From Panonychus citri (taxonomy: Eukaryota; Arthropoda; Arachnida; Trombidiformes; Tetranychidae), in contig NW_026515545.1 of assembly GCF_014898815.1 (NCBI RefSeq), positions 1,054,001-1,118,000 on the forward strand: DNA of 64,000 nucleotides, given 5' to 3'. Below, in pieces: positions 51,445 to 62,703 of this stretch. The position numbers were made by a program, and so were the translations under genes. The first letter of the stretch is position 1; the number at the start of each line of letters is the position of its first letter. The notes below the pieces were generated by a model. That model saw only the letters and a program-made list of their open reading frames with translations. It did not search any database and had not been told where the DNA came from.

Positions 51445-51992
51445 CCAGAGTGGACATTTAGTGAGGTCCGAGTGGGTAAACAACCAATAAGTGAGGCTTT
51501 TAATGCTCGGCCCTTTGATAGCAATTCACTTTGTTCAAAAAAAGATGGCGGTCAACGAGGCTTTCAGGGTTACGACATTGTCCAGTGTAAGGTAAGTGTC
51601 CACTCATTGATAATTGTTAAATCTTCAAACTTAATTAACTTGCACACACTCACAATAATCGTTGATTTGATCAACAACAATCAAGACAAAAGTTAAATTC
51701 TGTCTTTGTATTGTTAATACTTTGTTTTTCTTGCTCATCATCATCATTGGATTATTATCATTTCTAAAATTATGATTAATCAACACGCGCACAACTTATA
51801 ATATTAATAGTTTATTAACATGATTAACATGATTAACTAATGATTGTTTGTTTCTCTTATTATTTAATTGTTTAGCCTTGTCCATTAGTTGGACGTTACC
51901 TGGTCATTCAAAAACAAACCTCCAAAGATGATTATCAACTATCAGCTGATTCCGTTCAAATTTTTGGATTTGAAACTTTATTCACATCATGA
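49279..51992 (+). CDS. Secreted PAN/apple-like plus fucolectin (F5/8-type C) protein
   Basis: CDS: 49279-49338, 49423-49547, 49633-49717, 50122-50149, 50217-50360, 51449-51591, 51876-51992, giving 233 residues; every junction is GT-AG and phase-consistent. Exon 1 is a signal peptide (MIKSNYLTILLSTLFILPLI). Residues 21-90 are Cys-rich (CLANCPEKGCNCF) and look like a short PAN/apple domain. Residues about 100-233 resemble a fucolectin/tachylectin-4 type F5/8C jelly roll: NLATNAKVTKSSGTES, HPWIQFDLTREFTITGIRI, EVRVGKQP, then CPLVGRYLVIQKQ and DSVQIFGFE. It is probably an extracellular carbohydrate- or surface-binding protein; the ligand is unknown. The usual His/Arg fucose-binding residues are not obvious. 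The 1.1-kb intron 5 ends in a (CT)n tract. The 3' end lies in the right arm of the inverted duplication. Confidence 0.85.
51390..51441. repeat. (CT)26 microsatellite serving as a polypyrimidine tract
   Basis: 52 bases of CT end seven bases before the acceptor AG of exon 6 of the PAN/fucolectin-like gene, so the tract forms its polypyrimidine signal. Confidence 0.95.
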
Positions 51993-52771
51993 TTAAGGAT
52001 TATCAACAACAGGATTTAAAGTTAATCTTTATCCTTGAGATTAAAGTTGAGGGAATAAAAAAAAATACTATCAATCAAATCATCATTTATTTCTTGATAA
52101 ATTGTTTAATTTATGTTGACACAATTTAGTTGATTAAAATGAGTTTATTTTAGATTGTTTAATTTTAATCATTTAAATATTTGTTACAATTAAAGTCACA
52201 ATTAGATACATTAGATTTACCAGTTCAAATTAATCTCCAATTTTGATTGTAATCGTTTCTGTGAGTTGCTTCATCTTCATGATTGTTTAATTGTAACAAT
52301 CTACTGATTATGATGGTTAATAAATGATGTTAAATTATATTAATCAAGTTTTTTCATTTAATTTGGTAAATTGAATGATTCAAATCGGAAGTGACCAACT
52401 GATCAGTGCTGATGATCACACAATTTAATCGTAATTAAGATGATGATGATGGTTCCAAAAGTTAATTGTAAACAAGAAAAGTCCAACAATTAAACGAAGA
52501 TGATGATTATGGTGATAAAGAAGAAGATGAAATTAATTGTAATTGTCGCTAAATAATTTGATTTAATTGTCTTCCGATTGAATGGTTGATCCTCTCCAAT
52601 ATGAGCTGTTAATTGTCACGATTAAGTTAATTGTTGATTTAGGCATCGGATGTATGGGTAGTGGAGTCAGTGGTTGTCGTTTATATCACACAACCAGCTA
52701 ACCACACTGCCACACATCTCAACCAGTTAATTGTAACAATTAAGGAGACAATTTAAATTAGTAAACGAAAT
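51561..52771. repeat. Right arm of the 1.2-kb inverted duplication
   Basis: Inverted, near-identical partner of 47530-48758, separated from it by 2802 bases. It starts inside exon 6 at CTTTCAGGGTTACG and extends about 780 bases past the gene's stop codon. It includes a GC-richer segment near 52643-52721 (GCATCGGATGTATGGGTAGT onward) that is conserved in both arms and may be a separate functional or mobile piece. Confidence 0.95.
52054..52059 (+). terminator. Candidate poly(A) signal of the PAN/fucolectin-like gene
   Basis: AATAAA lies 62 bases after the stop codon. The same signal is present in the inverted left copy. Confidence 0.65.
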
Positions 52772-54648
52772 CGCAAAAAAAATAAAACAAAACAATCAAA
52801 CCCACAAACGATTTAATTGCCACTAATCAAATAATAAGTCAATTAATTATAAATGGTTAAGGTTTTAATCAAAGGATAAGAATTGAATCAAACAAAAACT
52901 CGAGGATTTTAATTGTGTTATTTTATTAATTGTTACCAACGTTTCATCATCAATTAGATTAATGATCAACTTAAATTAGATACTAAATATAAACTCAAAG
53001 GATTTGATTAGATTTAATTTAATTTGTTAACCTTTTAAATTGTAATTAAATCAAAATTCATCATCACACTAATTTATTAATTAATTGTCTTAACCTCTCT
53101 CTCTCTCTCTCTCAATATCATAACAATTAATTAGTTAGTTATTTTTAATCATTTACTAATCAAAATCGGTCTAATTAATATTAAGATTTTTATCAACAAT
53201 TAGTTGTATTATTTTATCATGATTAACGTGATTAAATTGTGTGATTGGTACCAAATGATTAGTAATATAATAACAATAGAGATTGTCAAACAATTAAAGT
53301 GGAGAAAAAGTTGATTAGAAAATTAATTTATTGATTATTAATCACAATTTGATTAATGTGAACAAAAGTGAATTTAATTTAAAACAATTAGAGTGATAAA
53401 TCTAGAAGGTAATAATTTATTTATTCAATTGTAAAGACAAATAATGTATTAAGATTAGATTATTATTAAATTGGTGACAATTAAAGTTAATTGTTGATCG
53501 ATTTTGATTAAACCCGTTGATTGGAAACTGTTGAATTGATTGTTGATTAAAATGTCAATGGATTGCGCCCCAAACTAATGCATTTACATAATTGTAATTA
53601 AATTTGATTCTATTGTAAAACGCATTTTTGAGACGTAATTAATTAACATTGTTAGTAGTTGGTAAAGTAAATTGTGATGATTAAGTTAATTGTTTGGAGA
53701 TGGAAATGGTTAACAGGCAAACGAATCAAATTGATTGCATAAAGTTAGTCTGAAAGATTAAAGTTAATTGTGTTAGTTAATTAGTAATGATGATGACAAA
53801 AGCAAATAGACAAGCAGCAATAAAGAAAAGTAGGACAATCAAAGGACAATCAGATAGTAGAAAAGTTAACCAATCAACTAGAACAATTAGTTAATTGTTA
53901 CGACGACAACAACAACAACGAGAAACAAGAAACAGGAAAGAAAAAAACTTTTATCGAGAGAAGAAAAAGTTTTTTCGTTCACTTTGATTCTATCAAATTC
54001 TGATAATCGAAACAAGTTAATTGTGATCAGTTAATTATTATCATTCTCAGTTTGATGATGATAATGATGATGAATATAATTATGTTTACTAAATTGTCAA
54101 GGACTTTTAAAGGACGAATAGGTTATAACGAGAAAGTGAATATTGTTGCCAACGAAAGTTTAATTTCTAAACATTTTCTTTTTTTCATGTTCAGAATCAT
54201 CATCATGAAACATCATGATAACGATGATAATTTCATTATATAACTGGATGATGATCATGTCAACAAGTGAAAGAAAAAGTTGTAACGTCATAGAAGCAGA
54301 AAAAGTAAAAGTAATATAAGAAAAACAATGTTTATCATGTAAAAATCAATTCGACTCAGAACTTTGAACTCACAACTTTTCTTTTGTTTTTTTCTTCATC
54401 CAATTAACATACACTCCAAATCATCACATATAATTCAATCATCATGTGATCTTTTCGTCTCATGATCATCATCATCATCGTTTACATGGTAAGTTCTGGA
54501 TTATCTTCAATGGAAAAGGTGAAATGTCAATTCTATCTCATTCTGATCAAGGTTTTCCTTTTCAGCTCAAACGCAATCATCATCATCAGTTTCTTCATCA
54601 TATTTACCTTTAGATGTCTTGCTCATCATCTTCAGCATCATCATCATC

Positions 54649-54651
<3 letters not shown>

Positions 54652-54686
<35 letters not shown>
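54652..54686. repeat. (CT)n microsatellite
   Basis: About 17 CT units. Confidence 0.95.
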
Positions 54687-54690
<4 letters not shown>

Positions 54691-56159
54691 ATCTCAATAT
54701 TAACCACCCACTCAAAATCTGATATAATCATCCTCATAATGGACTTGAGGTAAAAAAACATTTCGATGCTTGTTAATATCTATGACGAAGGTTAGAGTTA
54801 CCATGGTAACTCAGAACTTTTTTTTTCTCGAACTTCAAATGAGATAAAAGAAATTCGAGAAAAAGTTTCGAGTTTGTTTTTTGTTACCTCTTTCACTTTA
54901 CTATTACTATTTTATTATCGAGTAAAATATAATCAGAACAATCTAATTGAAAGTGCATATCCTTTAAACCAGGAAAAATTAACTAATTGTTTAGTAATCA
55001 ATGGTAACATTTGAAAGGATTGATTGTTGGACTTTAATTGTTTTGATTGTCAAGGTTTTTCTCCCCCCTAATCCTTTAATTTAATTTTTTTTCCTCCTGA
55101 GATGATGATCAACAATCAAATTGAAATGATCACAATTCAATACAAAATCAACAACAATCAATTCATGAACTTGACGTCAAGGCAACAACTCAATTCACTG
55201 AATCAACATGAACAAACTAAATCAACAAAACAATTACAATTAATCAAGTTTTGTGTATGTATGTGATTGTTACCATTACAATTATAACTACAAAAAGGAC
55301 AAAAAGTAAATCAATTGATAATCAATGGAAACTAATTGTTGGTAAATTAAATCAAATAGACAAATAAACAAATATGATAAAGATTGGAAACAGGAAACAG
55401 GAAATACAAAGAAAAAAAAATGAGAGAAACAAAAATTTAACAATCATTGGAAACAAACAATTAAAAAAAAGGGAAGTAAATTAAAACGTAATCAGTTAAT
55501 TGTTTGAAAAAAAACAGTTAGAAAGGTAAAGGCCAAAAGCTTAATCGTAACAATATGATCAACAAGGACATGGAGAGATAATTGTAATCAATGGTGAAAA
55601 CAAACAATTAAGATCGTTATGATTGGGAAACAATGGAGAAGTTAATTGTGATAAAGATAATCATATTTACCAAGGAAATTAGTAAATTGTAGTGATTGGG
55701 AAATGAAAAACATTCAATGATATTGAGGGTAAGGATGATGGTAGACAATTAGAGCACAATCTTTGCAATCAGTGGAGAATTAAGTTAATTAGCAACATGA
55801 TGGTGATGGTGGTGAATTCAAGGTAAGGGTGGAGAGGGAAAAAGTAGATTAAGGTGGAAATTGATTGTTAATTAGGGCGAAAGAAGCAACAAGTTGAATT
55901 GAGATTTTGTATCGTTGGTGATTAACGAGAAAACTTTGCAAACGAAAACGTTTTTCAGTTACTTTGGTTACGAATTTGATAGTTTTACTTATTCTTATTC
56001 TTGTTTACCTGAAAACTTTTTGTTTTTTTTTTGGTTCATTAATGGAAATTAAACTTTTCTCTTTGTTTTGAAATTGTTTTTCTTTTGCTTAATTGTGATA
56101 ATTAACTTTCGGATAATCAAATGTATCAGGGGCTATGTGAGAAAGGTTAACTGAGATAC

Positions 56160-56233
56160 CACCAGCTGTGTTCACCCAGTATATTAACAATTAAGATGTG
56201 AGCCCAGCGTGGTATCCAGCAAACCATTTCCAT
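56160..56233 (-). CDS. Candidate orphan first exon of a Wnt-like gene (signal peptide ending SWW)
   Basis: Minus-strand reading from ATG at 56233 gives MEMVCWIPRWAHILIVNIL, then GEHSWW: a short basic N-terminus, a hydrophobic core, then Ser-Trp-Trp. The last codon is split TG|GTATCT at 56160/56159. The same split of the second Trp codon (TG|GTAAGT) ends exon 1 of the Wnt gene at 37762, and SWW at this position is typical of Wnt2/Wnt5-type proteins. No matching downstream Wnt exons were found on the minus strand, so this may be an orphan or relict exon, or chance. An 8-bp inverted repeat (GATACCAC/GTGGTATC) bounds the segment and offers a non-coding explanation. Confidence 0.3.
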
Positions 56234-57027
56234 TTAAATTGTTACAATTAAATATCATCATCAACTTAATCATTATAATCAACGAAACAACAATAATTTA
56301 ATTGGCGATTCCAGTGACCGAAGATGTTGCATTGTTAGTATTGTTTTTGGATTCAAGTGGAGGGAAAGGTCAAAGGAGGTGGAAGGAGAATCAGAGAGAG
56401 AGAGAGAGAGAGTGGGTTTCATCATGAGAATAGGTCGAAGGTGAGAGAGGGAGGGAGGAGGAGAGAGAAGATGAGAGGATTAGGGAAACGTCTTGAATTT
56501 TAATCGCAAGATTTATGGGCTAATTTGAATTGGAAAATTTATCTTTTATAACCTTCCACTTTCTATTAACATATTTCGTTGTAACGATTTAACGTAATCA
56601 TTGATTTTCTATGGGAGATTTTTTTAAGTGGAATCGATAAGGTGAGAGAGAGATGATGATAAATGGATGATCAGATTAGAAACAATAGTTTACTGTTTAT
56701 GGTTTGATATTAAAACAATGAGGGAAAAGAGGAAGAGGAAAAGGGGAGGATAGACATATGATAGATGATGATGGTCTGTGGGTGGAAGATAAAGAGAGAC
56801 AGAGACAGAGACAGGAAAGGTAAATGTCATCCTAATCATCCTCATCTTTTTGTCTATAAATGGAAAATAAAATGTCAAAGGTTATTAGGTAAGTGGTTTA
56901 CCAATTCAAGACGTTTCATCATTGTCATTATGTTCAGTTCATGATGAACTGAGCAACTGCTCTGTAGAAATAAGAGAGAGAGAGAGAAAGAGGGAGATTT
57001 CCAAAGAAAGAAAAGAGAGAGAGAGAG

Positions 57028-57081
57028 AAACCAGAAAATTAACCAGAATTCAACCAGAATTCAACCAGAATTTAACCAGAG
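57028..57081. repeat. Short tandem repeat, unit AACCAGAATTC-like
   Basis: Five degenerate copies of an 11-12-base unit built on ACCAGAATT. Confidence 0.9.
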
Positions 57082-60021
57082 TCGTAATAATTTAGGAAAA
57101 CAAACACCGATGGTAAATAAACACAGCACAGAAAATGAGACTCAGAAAAAGTGTTGATCATTTTGTACCAGGAAAATAATCAGGTAACCAGAATGAAGAG
57201 AAAGAGATGATAAAAAGAGAGAGAAGAAAAGTTTAGTCTTCTCTTTCTTTTATTTATCATCATCTCTCCTCTCAAATGGATAAACACACATTTGATTGTT
57301 GCCACTAATCCAATCAACAGATTGTTTTCCTTCACAATTACAAAAGTATTGACTTGGAATCAGTTGCTTTTAATTATCACAATTAATTGATGACAATTAA
57401 CACATTTGGACACAAACACAACAATCAACTCACTAATCATTTGAATAGAAACTCATTTGAGAAAGAAAATCATTTACATGATACAACAGAATTGAAATTA
57501 ACACTAATCGGGAACAAGAATTAACAGAGACAATTAACCTTATATACTAATTGATGAGAGAGAAAATGAGAGAGACAAGAGAGAGAGAGAGATAAAATCA
57601 TCCTCATCATCATTGGAAAGAAAGACAAAAAGAAAGAGAAATTGGAATCATTTTCTTGTGGGTGGTTTTTTTTTCTCATCATTTGTTTCAATTGAAGAAA
57701 TTGAAACAATAGCAATTAATCAGGTAATCTTCATCTTCCTCATCATCAGCTCCCTTCCTAATCATCACTAGACTTGACAATCATCTGGGATTTAGTTGTT
57801 ATCATTGATTGTGAGGCGTTGGCATAATAATTAATAGTAACAATTAACTTGATGATTGAATAAGAGGTTTACTTATTTTTTATCCGAATTTGGTTTCAAT
57901 TAAGTGGGAGGCGTTTTTTTATTAGTTTAATTGCTATTGTGTGTTAATTACAACAATTAATTATCCATTGATAGGTAATCACTGACAAAACAAGGAGGTA
58001 AATTAAAACAATAGCCCTAATTGTTTGTGTATTAATATTATCATTGATTAACTGACCTCAATTAAATTGGTAACTCTAACCGGGAATCAAAGGTTAGATT
58101 GTCAGGTTGAGATTTGTAATAATTAGTAAATTGTTTAGGTGATCAGTTTTCAATAATAGAAACAAAAGAAAGAGACTAATCATGATAATTAATTGTCTCT
58201 CTCTCTCTCTCTTTTGTATTTCTCTCAATTGTATCAAGTACAACTAGAAGACACAATTGAATTTACAATTAACTAATCAAGTGAATCAATTGTAAACCAA
58301 TTAAAATAAATACCAATTGAAAACAATAGGATTGATGATAAAAAAACTGATTGGATTTAATCATTGATTAACTTTTCAACAAACAACAATTAATTTCATT
58401 TTGGTGTAGCAATTTAGGTGGTTAATTGTTAATTTAATTGTTTTCATTAGTTAATAATGATCAGATAAATGAGGAGAGAGGGAGAGAGAGAGAGATTATA
58501 AATGATGAGATATTTAAGTGAATTGTCAGTTTGATTTAGTAATTAGTTAATTACCGATTGATTTTAAAGTAACAATTAGTGGAGAGTCGATTAGTTTTTT
58601 TTCCCAAACAATTTAGAAAATTAATTTTTTGATTAATTTTTTTCTCTCCTCAATATTGTGGATTCGTTTGCTGTTGATTAAGTTTCCATTTCTTTTAATT
58701 GTTAACAATTAACTTTCCATTGTCGGTTATAATTAGTGTCTCATTTATATTATATTAATCAACATGTTCAACAGTTTGAAATTCAACGAGATTTAATTAA
58801 AAGAAAACCAGATTACATATGTTGTGATTTATTTCACAACAATTAACAATTAACAGCAATTAGCTAATTATATAAATATAAATGTAATCATTAATAACTA
58901 TTGTCAAGGTAAATGCAAAGGTAAGTATAAAAAAAGGTAACGACGTAGTTAATGAAAAGAAAGAGAAAATAGAAAGTAAAAGTTTTGCTCTTTCTTTTTC
59001 TCTTTCTTTCCTCTCAAGGGTAGGGGGTCATTTCCAATTCGAGTAGTGGTCAGTTTGTTGATGGAAAATAACAATCGTGATTACAATCAATTTGATTGTG
59101 ATTAAGAGGAGAGAAATTAATTCGTCACTGAACTGACCATTTGGATCGAATTGAAAACTGACCAAGAGGAAATTTGAAATCTTCTATTCGAGGAAGAATC
59201 ATCACAATTTAATCGACAATTAAGTTAATTGTCAAGGAAAATGATCTAAAGATTTCGTAGTTAATAGGGAAAAAGAAGAAAATAGAAAGAAAAGAAAGAG
59301 AATTTTTTTTCTCTCTCTTTTTCTACTTACCTTTTTTCTTAATTATTCTTCTTCATCTTCATCATTTCATAATTAATCATCATCTTGATTAATTGTTACA
59401 TGATTGTCGTCAGATTAAATTAACTTCAATGGTTGATTGAGGAGATGATTGTTGATCAAGTGTTTGAACATGATTGGTTTTTGTTCAATTGTTTCAAAGC
59501 CATTTTTAGAGGGCCCGATAATTGAGTTAATTGTTAAGAGAATCGAGAAAAATATAATTAAACAAAAAAAAATATGATGATTAAAGGTAAAAGTTGATCA
59601 GTTTTAATTGTTCTCATTGTTGATACTGTTGTTATATCATTGATTGTTTCATATTTTTGTTGATTAAGCGGCGGCAACGGTGACAGCGATCATGGTGATT
59701 AATTTAATTGTTGTTGTTGTTGTTTTATTTTGAACGTTAAGTTGGTAGTAAATTTTGATTAGATGATTATGATTAACTTTGGATGGTGAATGTTTTTGAT
59801 AAAATTTAAAGAAACAAAATTAAATAGTTGATTTTGACAATTTGTTTGCTGGTTGATTGTTGTTGACTGTTGATTAGAAATTGTTAATTTAGTTTCTTGA
59901 TCAACTTTCAAACCAAACTACGCACCAAATGATCATTTCTACGCATTATCCTATTGTTTACGCCATAGAGTGAGTCGAGTGAGAAGATGATAATGAGTAG
60001 GGAAAGAGTTGGGGGAGCGGA

Positions 60022-60029
<8 letters not shown>

Positions 60030-60058
<29 letters not shown>
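60030..60058. repeat. (GA)n microsatellite
   Basis: About 14 GA units inside a purine-rich stretch. Confidence 0.95.
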
Positions 60059-60061
<3 letters not shown>

Positions 60062-61202
60062 GAACTAGATGATAAATTGAAAGATGATGAAGGAGAGAGA
60101 GAGGATCGGGTTAAGGTGAAAAGATGTTATTTTCTCATCTTCTAATCATTTTTTATCATCTTTCATTCTCTCTCATTCTCTCTCATCCTCATCATCTTAT
60201 TACAAGTTGAAACGTAGTTGAACTTGAAATACCAGTAATGGCTACGAGAAAGTTGCTTTTTATCAGAAACGTCAGGAAAGATGATGAAGATGAGGAGGAG
60301 GATGATGACGACGATGTCTCTTCGGCTAATGTCACAAAAAAGAAAGAGAAGATAAAAAGTAAAGAGAGAGATGGAGATGGAGAGAGAGAGAGAGAGAGAG
60401 AAGAGGCTCCTTCTTTTTAACTCTTTCTTTTTTATTCTCTCTCAATACTACACACCCTAACGATTTCCACCCACCTTTTCTCACTATCCCTCTCTCTTCT
60501 TCTCTCTCACTGATGATGCATTCGTATCCATGGTAACCTAATATGTGTCTCTATGGATGATGATAAAGAGAGAGAGAAAAGGATATACCTTGACCTATTG
60601 ACCTTCAAAAAGAGTGCGCATCAATAGACGATGTTTATAAATATAAAACATTAATATAAGTTCATTTATCGATTTTATCATGAGAGAGAAGAAAAGAAGA
60701 AAAAAAAGTTTTTACACAGACTCGAACTTAGAACTCGTTACTTCTTGTAGCTAACTTTAGATTCTCATCTTCTCATGAAGATAAACTTATCTTCTTATAT
60801 TTTCTTTTTCTTTTTCATCTCATCATCATCTCTTCCCTACCAAAACCACTGTAAATCTACCAGGAAGAAGCATAATCAATATTTAATTGCAATTAATTTT
60901 TTCCCTCGAATCAACATGATAAATCTAATGATGAATTTTAATTTTCTTTCTTTTTTTCCGTCAGAACTTATTTTTCTTCCTCTTAAAGGGGGAAAAAGAG
61001 ATGAAGTTCTTACACTCATCTTCACTTATGGATTAAAATTTTCAAGGTCGTGGAGTTGAAACATCATCATGAAAGTGAATGATGAAAAAATCGATTGAAA
61101 TTAGTATTAATAGATTGAAATGTTGATTTCGAATTTAAGAATTTTTTTCATTCTCTTTTTCGAACCAACGAAATGGAAAAAAAATCGTTCGATTAATTGA
61201 TT

Positions 61203-61204
<2 letters not shown>

Positions 61205-61244
<40 letters not shown>
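61205..61244. repeat. (CT)20 microsatellite
   Basis: Uninterrupted CT units over 40 bases. Confidence 0.96.
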
Positions 61245-61247
<3 letters not shown>

Positions 61248-62159
61248 AATTTAGATTCTATCATGATAATTAACATGGAAATTGTTACCATGAACAGAAT
61301 AGGAGATAACCTTGAAATTAGATTAATCATTTTTCCCCTTTCCCTTCATTACTCTCAATTTAATGATATTCATTGAAAATTCATTTTAAAAAGATTCAAG
61401 TGATTAAAAAAACTAATTGTTGAATCTCTGATCAACAATTAACTATTTTCAAATATCCAATTCAATTGTTTAATCGTGTTCATCTTACCTGATTACTGGT
61501 GAAAAAAAACATGATGATTACGATTGAATGGATTGAACAAAAAGTCATGATTAAAATTGATTCTTTTTTTATCCTTAATCGAAATTTAAATTTACAGAAT
61601 TAGAATTACAATCAAGGTCCAATTTTCTCCAAATTGAGTACAACGAACTTTTTCCCCATCGAGCAGCGATTATCATCTCATCATGAGCACTTTCTATTAT
61701 ATTTATTCTTATAAAGAATCGATTTCCATTGAACTTTTTTTTCGAAATTAAATTTGAAAGAAGATCTTTTTTCTTTCTTTTCAAGGTCAACACCAAACAA
61801 TAAACTAATCACATTCAACTAAAATGAATTCTATTAACTAATATCAAGAATTATAAAAGAAAAGAAATATCAACGAAAACAGTTCGATCGATTTATTAAA
61901 ATCCTTGTAATGTCCTAAAGAGAGAAAAGAAATGTTCGATGTTAGATTGACCTTCGAAAATGTTTTTCTTTCCTTCTTTGTACAATTTTCGTTTATCACT
62001 TAATCATCTCATCTCATTCATCTTGATGATAACGATCATCATTAACAATAACAATGCCAATTAGTCATTAATAATCTATGATGATTAGAACAATTTACTC
62101 TTTCTTTTTTCAGGGTTAGTCCATGAAACAACAGGTTCGATGTTCGAAAAATGTACAAA

Positions 62160-62162
<3 letters not shown>

Positions 62163-62210
<48 letters not shown>
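62163..62210. repeat. (CT)24 microsatellite
   Basis: Uninterrupted CT units over 48 bases. A (GA)n tract lies about 90 bases downstream in the opposite sense. Confidence 0.96.
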
Positions 62211-62213
<3 letters not shown>

Positions 62214-62300
62214 CTTTTCAATTTCATTTTTCCTCCAACAGGTAAGTCTAATATCTCCCCTGAATCATCATAATTAACCCCATGAATTCTGGGAGGGAAG

Positions 62301-62323
62301 GAGAGAGAGAGAGAGAGAGAGAG
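62301..62323. repeat. (GA)n microsatellite
   Basis: About 11 GA units, complementary in sense to the CT tract at 62163-62210, so the two could pair as a hairpin. Confidence 0.94.
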
Positions 62324-62669
62324 TGTATGTGTACATGGGAGTGGGAGGATGAAGTAAATTAACCTGGAACCATTGTTTACCCGTATGCCTGAGTAAATAA
62401 TAGTCACGATACATAAAAGGAAATCAGATTTAATAATCATTTTCATAATCATCATGATAAAAAGGAACTGAGTAGTTGGTTTAAGTTCGTAACGAACCTC
62501 TAACAACGTAAATTATCATGAGCTGAGAGCGCAGAGGCTGTTGTATTGTTGTAATAACTCGTTGGCCCTGAGAGTTTTTTTCTCTTTCTTTCTCTTTATT
62601 TTCAAGGTCGTATCATCATTCATAAGAAAGAGAGAGAGAGAGAGGGTTTACATGGAAAGATGAAGATGG

Positions 62670-62671
<2 letters not shown>

Positions 62672-62701
<30 letters not shown>
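62672..62701. repeat. (CT)15 microsatellite
   Basis: Uninterrupted CT units, preceded about 30 bases upstream by a short GA tract (62632-62644) in the opposite sense. Confidence 0.95.

Positions 62702-62703
<2 letters not shown>

Noticed and set aside
47530..52771. Inverted arms as terminal repeats of a DNA transposon
   Set aside because: The interval encodes no transposase, the arms contain host gene exons, and I see no target-site duplication.
62042..62506. 154-residue antisense frame
   Set aside because: It crosses two microsatellites read as Arg-Glu and Ser-Leu runs and has no recognisable domain.
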